This document shows positions 1 to 6,125 of a stretch of 11,240 bases of DNA, one piece after another. The translations under genes were made by a program, and so were the position numbers. The stretch lies in assembly GCA_004357015.1 (NCBI GenBank), contig SMXE01000024.1, forward strand, positions 1 through 11,240, in the 5' to 3' direction. The stretch's first letter is position 1. Each line of letters starts with the position of its first letter. A model generated the notes under the pieces. That model ran no database searches, was not told the DNA's origin, and was given only the letters and a program-made list of their open reading frames with translations. Source of the stretch: Caldithrix sp. (GTDB taxonomy: Bacteria; Zhuqueibacterota; Zhuqueibacteria; Oceanimicrobiales; Oceanimicrobiaceae).

Positions 1-142
1 TCGGTAATCCAAGTGCGTCAAAGTAATGCTCCGGCAGTGCAATTGCAAGTGCAGGACTGCGGCTCGTAAGTGCTTTCAATGATCTTGTACAGCGCAATAT
101 TGAGCGCGATGTTGTAGTTGTTGATCGGGTTAGATTGAGATC
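1..142. other. Unassigned left-edge sequence, possible gene 3' end
   Basis: No gene can be identified here. On the plus strand, frame 1 is open from the first base to a TAA at 67-69 and would give 22 residues ending QLQVQDCGS, which could be the C-terminus of a gene beginning outside the window. A second plus frame is open from 27 to a TAA at 144-146 and ends DVVVVDRVRLRS. On the minus strand a frame ending at a TGA (18-20) includes NPINNYNIALNIALYKII but has no usable start. The three readings compete and at most one is real. Coding remnants or a rearrangement junction are both possible. Confidence 0.25.
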
Positions 143-292
143 CTAAAATGTGACATGGTATGCGGCTTGCTCGGACATCAGCCGGCCGCCAGAGTCGGTG
201 GGCCGGTGGCCGAGGTAGCGCTGAGCATTCACGCCTGAAGAAACCGCCAACAGAATGACGAGTCCAATTTGTGAGACAAATCTGTGCAGCAT
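143..292 (-). pseudogene. Truncated secreted protein, M1 metallopeptidase-like N-terminus
   Basis: An ATG at 292 lies two bases after a strong Shine-Dalgarno-like AGGAGG (295-300), unusually close to the start. The 49-residue product has a typical Sec signal peptide: a positive N-region (MLHRF), a hydrophobic core (IGLVILLAV) and an A-Q cleavage site near residues 23-24. The mature part reads RPTDSGGRLMSEQAAYHVTF and is then cut by TAG (143-145). The next in-frame codons read DLNL. Secreted M1 aminopeptidases often begin with a GG-L-PEQAAYDV-YYDLNL pattern, so the TAG appears to replace a tyrosine codon. Intact M1 enzymes have several hundred more residues, including HEXXH. No peptidase-like sequence follows DLNL in the 142 bases left, so this looks like a broken gene or a rearrangement junction. 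The family call rests on recalled pattern only. A genuine small secreted peptide is the alternative. Confidence 0.5.
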
Positions 293-413
293 TACCTCCT
301 TCCGTTTCGCCTTTTTACTTTGGGCAAAGCAAGAGTGAATTTAGAAAAGTCCTGACCGAAACAGTTTATTCACCACAAAGCCGTTCAAAGCATCGGCGCT
401 TCTCACTCCGACC
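293..413. other. Intergenic gap between transporter gene and peptidase-like ORF
   Basis: This gap contains the Shine-Dalgarno-like site of the 143-292 ORF. I see no convincing -35/-10 pair. I also see no terminator for the transporter gene: the only inverted repeat is CTTTG-GG-CAAAG, whose loop is too small. Confidence 0.4.
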
Positions 414-1334
414 CTATTCGCGGCGGGAAGCAACCATCATCTTGCCCGGCCAATTCATTTGCGACAGTAGAATCCCCAACAACATTAAACCGCAACCTGC
501 CAGCGCGCGCAGGGACATGCTTTCTCCAAGCAGCAGCCAGCCGCCAATGGCAGCGAATACCCCCTCCAGGCTCAAAATAATGGCCGCATGCGATGGGTGC
601 GCATTCTCCTGCCCGACTACCTGCAGGGTGTAGGCAAGGCCCACCGACATCACCCCGGCATAGAGAATGGGGATCGCCGCACGCTGAATGTCGAGGACTC
701 CGTTGGTCTCGAAAGCCACTGCGACCAGCGCGCTCAAGGCAGCACACACGATAAATTGCGATAAAGCCAACTTCAGAGAATCTGTTCTGGATGAAAACAT
801 GCCGATGAGCAAGACGTGGCCGGCCCAGACAAACGCGCCGATCAGCACCAGAAAATCGCCGCGGGCAATCGTGAACTGCTCGCTAAAACTCAGCAGATAA
901 AGCCCTGCCGCCGCCAGCAACGATCCGGCCCAGGTGTTCCGTCCCGTGCGTTGGCCCCAAAACATGCCGAGAATCGGGACCAGCACCACGTACAGACCCG
1001 TTATGAATCCGGCATTTCCCGCGGTGGTAAACACAATGCCGACCTGCTGCAGCGAGGAGCCGACAAACAAGAGAAACCCTGCGGACAAGCCGCCAACCAG
1101 GAGCGTGCGGCTTTTGGCAGACTCGACGGTTTCACCCCGCTGTCTTTTCTTCCGGTCCAAATAAAGAATCACGGGAAGTAAAGACGCCGCGCCTAGGGTA
1201 AAGCGCACCGCGTTAAATGTGAACGGGCCGACGAACGCCATCCCGGAGCGTTGCGCCACAAAAGCGAGTCCCCAGATTGCGGCGGTGAGGAAAAGCAGGA
1301 GTTCGGATTTGACCTCTCTTGTGTCCATAGGCAT
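414..1334 (-). CDS. DMT-superfamily (EamA) membrane transporter
   Basis: The 306-residue protein has about ten hydrophobic segments (near residues 10-28, 38-59, 78-100, 106-127, 135-150, 158-181, 189-208, 223-243, 250-272 and 277-293). This is the ten-helix, two-EamA-repeat architecture of the drug/metabolite transporter superfamily. AAIWGLAFVAQRSGM in helix 1 and GPFTFNAVRF before helix 2 are typical of an EamA branch, and length is normal. The first ATG begins 3 bases after the TGA of the upstream oxidoreductase gene, with a second in-frame ATG two codons later (1328). Neither has a clear Shine-Dalgarno site, so translational coupling is likely. Its place as last gene of a hydroxyproline operon suggests uptake of hydroxyproline or a related amino acid, or export of a by-product. 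Substrate and direction cannot be read from sequence. Confidence 0.9.
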   Translation of the reverse strand: MPMDTREVKSELLLFLTAAIWGLAFVAQRSGMAFVGPFTFNAVRFTLGAASLLPVILYLDRKKRQRGETVESAKSRTLLVGGLSAGFLLFVGSSLQQVGIVFTTAGNAGFITGLYVVLVPILGMFWGQRTGRNTWAGSLLAAAGLYLLSFSEQFTIARGDFLVLIGAFVWAGHVLLIGMFSSRTDSLKLALSQFIVCAALSALVAVAFETNGVLDIQRAAIPILYAGVMSVGLAYTLQVVGQENAHPSHAAIILSLEGVFAAIGGWLLLGESMSLRALAGCGLMLLGILLSQMNWPGKMMVASRRE

Positions 1335-1337
1335 TTT

Positions 1338-2597
1338 TCAGTTAAATCGGTCCACCCGTAAAGGCGAAAGGTCGCAGCCCGGCGTGCTTCTTGTGAGGAT
1401 GTCTGCAACCAGGCGGCCGGTGACCGGCGCCAGGGAAATGCCGAGCATGGCGTGGCCTGTGGCCGCGACCAGGTTGCTGAATTTCTTGAACCGGCCAATG
1501 AACGGCAGGCCATCCGGCGTGCAGGGACGCAGTCCGCTCCAGACCTCTGCGCTTTGCAATCCACTTGTGTCGAAATTGGGATAGTAGTCGGAAATCGCAT
1601 CGAGCATGGCATGAACCCGGCGCCGGCTGATAGCAGGATCGAGCCCCGCCAACTCCATGGTGCCCGCGAAACGCAGACTGTCAGAAAACGGCGTCACCGC
1701 CAGCCTGGCTTCGACCAGAATCGCAGGAATGTTTGGCTTTTGTTTCGGATTTTCGACGGTGACACTGTACCCTTTGCCCGCCTGCACCGGCAATCGAAGC
1801 CCCAGACCACGAACGATGTCCGGCGACCAGGCCCCGCCGGCGAGCACAAATTCGTCCGCCGTGAATTTGGCGTCCGGCGTGAGTGCGCTGCTGATTTGAC
1901 CGTTGGCGAATTCAAACCCGGTCACTTCCACGCCGGTGAGAAGGATGACGCCGCGTTGTTCAAGCGCAGTCCGTAGCCCCATGATGAACGCTTCCGGCTG
2001 CAGATGCGCATCCTGTTCATAATAAACCCCCCCTACCGCTGAAGTCGAGATTCCGGTTTCCAGATTTTCAATTTCGTGCGGTTGCAGTTCATTGACTTGC
2101 AGTCCGATTTCCCGCGCCAGCTCCGCTTCGCGGCGCTCGGTTTCAAATGTCTTGCGGTTTTTGTAAAGCATGAGCAGGCCTTTTTTCGAAAGACCGCACC
2201 CCGCGATGACGCCGGCTTTGTCGAGTTGCTCAAAAAGCGCATGACTGGTTTGCAGAAGCTCATACAGAACGGGGACCGATTTGCGCATCCGGCTTTCGCT
2301 GCAAGCGCGCATGAATTGCCACACCCAGGAGAGAAGGTCAAGGCTCAGGCGCGGTTTGATGTAAAACGGACTCTTGCGCTTGAACATCCACTTCACACCG
2401 TGAGCCACGATTCCGGGCGCTGCCAGTGGGATGATGTGACTCGGCGCGATGAGTCCGGCGTTTTTATCCGAACAGGCCGAACCGATTTCGTCCCTCTCCA
2501 CCAAAGTTACGCTGAGGCCACGTTCTGCCAGGTAGTAAGCCGTGCACAGCCCAATGGCGCCACCGCCGATAATCAGGGTGTCTGATTTTTGTGTCAT
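1338..2597 (-). CDS. FAD-dependent D-amino-acid dehydrogenase, probably cis-4-hydroxy-D-proline dehydrogenase
   Basis: The 419-residue flavoprotein belongs to the DAO/DadA family. The N-terminal Rossmann fold has GGGAIG (residues 11-16) and the acidic VER ending with E34 for the FAD ribose. The C-terminal part has WSGLRPCTPDGLPFIG (353-368) and ATGHAMLGISLAP (379-391), which close the FAD site. In hydroxyproline catabolism this class (compare HypO) oxidises cis-4-hydroxy-D-proline to 1-pyrroline-4-hydroxy-2-carboxylate and passes electrons to the respiratory chain. That substrate is inferred from the adjacent epimerase, deaminase and semialdehyde dehydrogenase genes. It is a single-polypeptide enzyme, unlike multi-subunit LhpB-type dehydrogenases. 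The ATG at 2597 puts the FAD motif at the usual distance. An in-frame TTG at 2618 would add seven residues, and neither start has a clear ribosome site. General D-amino acid or D-proline oxidation is the main alternative. Confidence 0.88.
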   Translation of the reverse strand: MTQKSDTLIIGGGAIGLCTAYYLAERGLSVTLVERDEIGSACSDKNAGLIAPSHIIPLAAPGIVAHGVKWMFKRKSPFYIKPRLSLDLLSWVWQFMRACSESRMRKSVPVLYELLQTSHALFEQLDKAGVIAGCGLSKKGLLMLYKNRKTFETERREAELAREIGLQVNELQPHEIENLETGISTSAVGGVYYEQDAHLQPEAFIMGLRTALEQRGVILLTGVEVTGFEFANGQISSALTPDAKFTADEFVLAGGAWSPDIVRGLGLRLPVQAGKGYSVTVENPKQKPNIPAILVEARLAVTPFSDSLRFAGTMELAGLDPAISRRRVHAMLDAISDYYPNFDTSGLQSAEVWSGLRPCTPDGLPFIGRFKKFSNLVAATGHAMLGISLAPVTGRLVADILTRSTPGCDLSPLRVDRFN

Positions 2598-2717
2598 TGT
2601 TGGAATCGTCTGGAGCAAGAGAAGCGTACACTAAATGATGTGGATCGTTGGATTAATGGAGTAGTAGCGCGTTTCCCAGGCTTCCCACACTCCAACACGC
2701 GGTGGCCGCCCGCCCCG
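2598..2717 (-). other. Open-frame spacer, candidate interspersed repeat
   Basis: This 120-base spacer separates the epimerase and oxidoreductase genes. Read on the minus strand it stays open for 28 codons in frame with the epimerase after its TAG, up to a TAG at 2631-2633. It encodes a distinctive tract including VGVWEAWETRYYSINPTI. GTTGGA (2647-2652) and TCCAAC (2691-2696) form inverted ends around 38 bases. A dispersed repeat, or an epimerase C-terminal tail beyond a stop codon, are both possible. No second copy was seen in the window. Confidence 0.3.
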
Positions 2718-3719
2718 CTAAACCACCTGAAACCCGTGCGCATACGGATCATCATCGTCGATGAAAATCGTGTTCAAACCCGTGACGTGCGCCCAGCCCT
2801 CAATGCTCGGAATGATGGCGTCCCGGTCGCCGACCTGCGTCTTTGCTTCGACGCGCCCACGGAAAAGGCTGCCGATGATGCTTTCGTGCACGAATTCGTC
2901 TCCGACGTCGAGCTGGCCGCGGGCTGCCCACTGCGCCATGCGGGCCGAGGTGCCCGTGCCACACGGCGATCGATCAATGGCCTTGTCGCCGTAGAAAACA
3001 GCGTTGCGAGCGTGCGCTTCCGGCTGCGTTGGCTTGCCGGTCCACTGGACATGGCTGAGACCGCAGATGGTGTCGTCTTCCGGATGAACAAACGTGTATT
3101 TTCCATTCAGCCGCTGGCGCAACGTCCGGCTCATCTGAATCAACTCACCTGTGGAAAATTCAGCCATGTCCTTAAAATTATCCTGCGCGTCAACGATGGC
3201 GTAAAAGTTACCGCCGTACGCAACGTCCACTTTCAACATCCCAAGTTCCGGGGAATCCACTTCAAGGCCGGCGGAATCCAGATATGACGCGACGTTGACA
3301 ATTCTCACTGACACGACCTTGTTGCCGTCTTGTTTGAAGAAGGCTTCCACCAGACCTGCCGGCGTTTCCAGACGGAGCCTCCCGGGCGTTTTGGGCGACA
3401 CCAGACCGTGCTCGATCATCACGGTCACTGTTCCGATAGCGCCGTGGCCGCACATAGGCAGGCAGCCACTGGTCTCAAGGAACAGAATCCCGACATCGTT
3501 GGCCTGGTCGCTTGGTGGGTAAAGAATGCTGCCGGACATCATGTCGTGGCCGCGCGGTTCGAACATGAGGCCCGTGCGGATCCAGTCGTATTCCGCTAGA
3601 AAATTCCGACGTTTCTCGCTCATGTTCTTGCCGTCCAGAAACGGCCCGCCGCCCGTCACAACGCGCACAGGATTGCCGCACGTGTGGGCGTCGATGCAAA
3701 AAAAAGTGTGTCGTGCCAT
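2718..3719 (-). CDS. 4-hydroxyproline 2-epimerase (proline racemase family)
   Basis: The cofactor-independent enzyme of 333 residues is predicted to interconvert trans-4-hydroxy-L-proline and cis-4-hydroxy-D-proline, the first step of hydroxyproline degradation (compare LhpA/HypRE). Both catalytic cysteines are present: C90 in SGCLPMCGHGAIG and C253 in DRSPCGTGTSARMA. This two-Cys pattern excludes the Ser/Thr-type trans-3-hydroxyproline dehydratases of the same family. The N-terminal HTFFCIDAHTCGNPVRVV and the GHDMMSGSILYPP segment are also family-typical. The ATG at 3719 gives the standard start (MARH). An in-frame TTG at 3761 would add 14 atypical residues. No good Shine-Dalgarno site is visible. 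Proline racemase proper is the alternative, but the neighbouring deaminase and semialdehyde dehydrogenase genes favour hydroxyproline. Confidence 0.93.
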   Translation of the reverse strand: MARHTFFCIDAHTCGNPVRVVTGGGPFLDGKNMSEKRRNFLAEYDWIRTGLMFEPRGHDMMSGSILYPPSDQANDVGILFLETSGCLPMCGHGAIGTVTVMIEHGLVSPKTPGRLRLETPAGLVEAFFKQDGNKVVSVRIVNVASYLDSAGLEVDSPELGMLKVDVAYGGNFYAIVDAQDNFKDMAEFSTGELIQMSRTLRQRLNGKYTFVHPEDDTICGLSHVQWTGKPTQPEAHARNAVFYGDKAIDRSPCGTGTSARMAQWAARGQLDVGDEFVHESIIGSLFRGRVEAKTQVGDRDAIIPSIEGWAHVTGLNTIFIDDDDPYAHGFQVV

Positions 3720-3761
3720 TCTCGGTTTCTGTTGCTGATATGCGAAAGGAATGTTAGTCAA

Positions 3762-3783
3762 AGAGGCTCAGAGGGCACAGAGA
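3762..3783 (+). repeat. CAGAG-type short repeat, copy A
   Basis: This 22-base purine-rich tract is built around CAGAG units spaced about 9-10 bases apart. It matches the tract at 4543-4564 at 18 of 22 positions in the same orientation. The two copies lie on either side of the GntR regulator gene. Similar low-complexity CACAGAG tracts are common between genes in environmental bacteria, which I know as a general observation only. Confidence 0.5.
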
Positions 3784-3873
3784 TTTTGATCCAATAGGTT
3801 GTGCCAATGATCTTAAGCCTTCCCTATAATTTGCTTTGTTTTAGATTTGGATCGATAACAATTTTTGCTCTGC
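3784..3873. other. AT-rich spacer upstream of the epimerase gene
   Basis: This is the bulk of the 154-base gap between the regulator gene and the epimerase gene. On the minus strand it contains TTATAG-like AT-rich steps that could serve an internal promoter, but no hexamer pair with proper spacing stands out. I do not see a palindrome matching those upstream of the regulator or of the first operon gene. Confidence 0.3.
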
Positions 3874-4518
3874 TCAAAGGTCTAGCGCGGAACGCGTAAA
3901 CTGATCAAGATAGTCCAGCAGTCGGTCAGAAGAAGTGCTGGCCTCAATCTCGTCCGAATTTGCAACCGCGCTCATCACGCCGGCGTGCAGTTTGGCGGAT
4001 GCGCCCAGGTCGCCGTTTTCCTGGTACATGTACCAGAACCTGCGGCAGTGGGCGTGCAGCGACGCACAGGCGCGCACGGCAAAAGCATTCCTGGCTGCGG
4101 CTTCCATGATGCGATCAGCGTTGCGATCGAGGCGCATGAAAGCCGTCAGATCGCGATCCAGAGCGGTTACAATCATCGCATCTGCCAGTTCCTTTAGTTC
4201 GTCGCGCCGGCTCTGCGTCGCCCGCCGGGCCGCACGCGACGCGATGAGCCGGTCCAGCACACGCCGCGTTTCAAGCAGGGCCAGGTGGTCAGCAATGTTG
4301 ATTTCGCTGATAATCATACCGCGGCGCGGCAGCATGGAAACAAGCCTTTCCGCCGACAGTCTTTGCAGCGCCTCACGAATTGGCGTGCGCCCAATATTGA
4401 GCTTTTGGCTCAGGTCGCTTTCGGAGAAACTGCTGCCCGGTGGTAGCTCCAGCGTCACAATCATTTCTTCGATCAAGCGATAGGCTTTCTCGGCGAGGCT
4501 TTCCGGCTGTTGGTTCAT
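3874..4518 (-). CDS. GntR-family transcriptional regulator, FCD (FadR-type) domain
   Basis: The 214-residue protein has an N-terminal winged helix-turn-helix (about residues 8-72). SFSESDLSQKLNIGRTPIREAL (29-51) is the recognition region with the GntR-typical RTPIREAL, and the wing is LPRRGMII. The C-terminal all-helical FCD ligand domain (about 77-210) follows. FCD proteins usually bind a metal with an Asp and three His that help hold a carboxylate effector. Here D131 and H178 (KLHAGVMSA) fit, but the DxxFH histidine is D135 and the last histidine appears replaced near Y203. The HCRRFWYMY segment suggests a known FCD branch with altered ligands. It lies inside a hydroxyproline operon and probably senses hydroxyproline or a pathway intermediate. 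Gaps of 133 and 154 bases isolate it from its neighbours, and palindromes at 4573-4588 and 4593-4605 upstream suggest autoregulation. Confidence 0.9.
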   Translation of the reverse strand: MNQQPESLAEKAYRLIEEMIVTLELPPGSSFSESDLSQKLNIGRTPIREALQRLSAERLVSMLPRRGMIISEINIADHLALLETRRVLDRLIASRAARRATQSRRDELKELADAMIVTALDRDLTAFMRLDRNADRIMEAAARNAFAVRACASLHAHCRRFWYMYQENGDLGASAKLHAGVMSAVANSDEIEASTSSDRLLDYLDQFTRSALDL

Positions 4519-4542
4519 TTTTCTTGAGATATGTGTTGCCCG

Positions 4543-4564
4543 AGAGTCACAGAGGACTCAGAGA
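4543..4564 (+). repeat. CAGAG-type short repeat, copy B
   Basis: This copy matches the 3762-3783 tract at 18 of 22 bases in direct orientation. It sits 25 bases upstream of the regulator start. Its right end also forms a small hairpin with the following bases: CAGAG (4559-4563), six A residues, CTCTG (4570-4574). Confidence 0.5.
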
Positions 4565-4572
4565 AAAAACTC

Positions 4573-4588
4573 TGTACCCCAAGGTACA
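4573..4588. promoter_or_regulatory. Candidate operator palindrome 1 upstream of the GntR gene
   Basis: TGTACCCCAAGGTACA has perfect 6-base arms (TGTACC/GGTACA) around CCAA. It lies about 55-70 bases before the regulator ATG. FCD-type GntR proteins bind short palindromes with GT...AC half-sites, which this resembles, so autoregulation is plausible. The same sequence was not found upstream of the first operon gene. Confidence 0.45.
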
Positions 4589-4592
4589 ATTT

Positions 4593-4605
4593 GACAAAAG
4601 TTGTC
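4593..4605. promoter_or_regulatory. Candidate operator palindrome 2 upstream of the GntR gene
   Basis: GACAA-AAG-TTGTC is a perfect 5-base-arm palindrome four bases from the first one. On the minus strand it overlaps TTGTCA (4592-4597), a possible -35 element for the regulator gene. No convincing -10 follows at the right distance, so the promoter itself is not called. Confidence 0.3.
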
Positions 4606-4651
4606 GCTTTGAAGCCCAACTAAAATTCGGTTATCGACATCTTGTTCTATC

Positions 4652-6088
4652 TTACGCCAACGTATAACTTGTTTTCACTGTTGTGTAGAATTCCACTGCA
4701 TAGCTGCCCTGTTCGCGCGTGCCGTAACTCGATCCTTTGCGGCCGCCAAACGGCACGTGGTAGTCCACGCCGGCAGTTGGCAGGTTGACCATCACCATAC
4801 CGGCATCGGCGTTGTTGCGGAAATGCTCGGCGTATTTCAGCGAGGTGGTGCAAATGCCGGAGGACAGGCCGAACTCGGTATCGTTGGCTACGGCCAGTGC
4901 CTCCTCGTAGTCCTTCACTTTGATGACGCTTGCCACCGGACCAAAAACCTCTTCCCGGTTGATGCGCATGGAATTGTCGGTTTCGGTGATGAGTGCCGGG
5001 GCCATGTAGTAGCCGTCCTTTTCACGCTGCAAATGCTGGCCGCCGCAGATCAGGTTGCCGCCTTCGCTCTTGGCAATTTCAATGTATTCGAAATTCTTGC
5101 TGAGCTGCGCTTCGTCGACCACCGGGCCGATTTGCGTGCCCTCAGCTAACGCGTCATCCACTTTGAGCTGCTCGACTTTTTTCTTCATGGCTTCCACAAA
5201 TTTATCGTGAATGCCAGCCGTGACAATCAACCGGCTCGATGCGGTGCAGCGCTGCCCCGTTGAAAAATATGCGCCGTTTATGGCGCAGTTGACCGCTGTG
5301 TCGAGATCGGCGTCGTCGAGCACCACCTGCGGATTTTTACCGCCCATTTCCAGCTGTACTTTGGCCATACGCTGGGCGCACTTCACAGCGAGCTGCCGGC
5401 CCACCGCCACAGAACCGGTGAAGCTGATGCCAGAAACGTCCGGATGATTGACCAGTGCTTCGCCAACGATGCTACCTTTGCCCATGATCAGGTTGAAGAC
5501 GCCTTTGGGCAATCCCGACCGGGCGATGATCTCGGCCAGCGCCCAGGCACAACCGGGAACGAGGTCTGCCGGCTTGAAAATCACGGCGTTGCCAAAGGCC
5601 AGTGCCGGCGCAATCTTCCAGGCCGGAATGGCAATAGGAAAATTCCACGGTGTGATAAGGCCGACAACCCCGATTGGCTCGCGCTGAACATCCACACCGA
5701 TTCCTGGCCGCACCGAACGAATATGTTCACCGCTCATGCGCAAAGCCTCGCCCGCGAAAAACTTGAAAAGCTGTCCGGCACGTGCTGTTTCACCGATGCC
5801 CTCCGGCAAAGTTTTGCCCTCTTCGCGGGAAAGCAGTCGTCCCAACTCCGCTTTGCGTGCCAGAATCTCGGTGCCGATAAAATCCAGCACGTCGAAACGC
5901 TGCTGCGGTGTGCTGCCGGCCCATTCGGCGGTCGCTGCTTTGGCTGCCGAAACCGCTGTCGCCACATCAGGAGCCTCTGCCTGCGAAAAAACACCGACGA
6001 TATCGCTGGTGTCGGAAGGATTGATGTTGTCTCTTGCCTGAGAAGCGTCTTGCCACTCACCACCGATAAAGTTCTTTTGTCTTTGCAT
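4652..6088 (-). CDS. 2-oxoglutarate semialdehyde dehydrogenase (aldehyde dehydrogenase family)
   Basis: The 478-residue NAD(P)-dependent aldehyde dehydrogenase has all catalytic landmarks: N149 in TPWNFP, K172 in FKPAD, FTGS (223-226) in the cofactor loop, general base E247 in LEMGGKN and nucleophile C281 in GQRCTAS. EEVFGPV is present in the C-terminal half. Length and the N-terminal KNFIGGEW are typical. In this operon it should oxidise 2-oxoglutarate semialdehyde (2,5-dioxopentanoate) to 2-oxoglutarate, the last pathway step (compare HypH/LhpG). The ATG at 6088 is preferred because AGGA (6097-6100) lies 8 bases upstream. An in-frame TTG at 6124 would add 12 residues. The gene starts 37 bases after the stop of the DapA-family gene. 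Other semialdehydes (for example succinate semialdehyde) cannot be excluded from sequence. Confidence 0.92.
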   Translation of the reverse strand: MQRQKNFIGGEWQDASQARDNINPSDTSDIVGVFSQAEAPDVATAVSAAKAATAEWAGSTPQQRFDVLDFIGTEILARKAELGRLLSREEGKTLPEGIGETARAGQLFKFFAGEALRMSGEHIRSVRPGIGVDVQREPIGVVGLITPWNFPIAIPAWKIAPALAFGNAVIFKPADLVPGCAWALAEIIARSGLPKGVFNLIMGKGSIVGEALVNHPDVSGISFTGSVAVGRQLAVKCAQRMAKVQLEMGGKNPQVVLDDADLDTAVNCAINGAYFSTGQRCTASSRLIVTAGIHDKFVEAMKKKVEQLKVDDALAEGTQIGPVVDEAQLSKNFEYIEIAKSEGGNLICGGQHLQREKDGYYMAPALITETDNSMRINREEVFGPVASVIKVKDYEEALAVANDTEFGLSSGICTTSLKYAEHFRNNADAGMVMVNLPTAGVDYHVPFGGRKGSSYGTREQGSYAVEFYTTVKTSYTLA

Positions 6089-6096
6089 AACTATTT

Positions 6097-6100
6097 TCCT
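6097..6100 (-). promoter_or_regulatory. Ribosome binding site of the aldehyde dehydrogenase gene
   Basis: AGGA on the minus strand ends 8 bases before the ATG at 6088. It decides for this start over the upstream TTG at 6124. Confidence 0.6.
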
Positions 6101-6125
6101 GGTTTGGTCAAATACGTTGTCCAAC

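Noticed and set aside
271..633. Plus-strand open frame of 120 codons overlapping the transporter 3' end
   Set aside because: It lies mostly antisense to a clear membrane transporter, has a low-complexity Ser/Pro/Arg composition, and matches no family I know.
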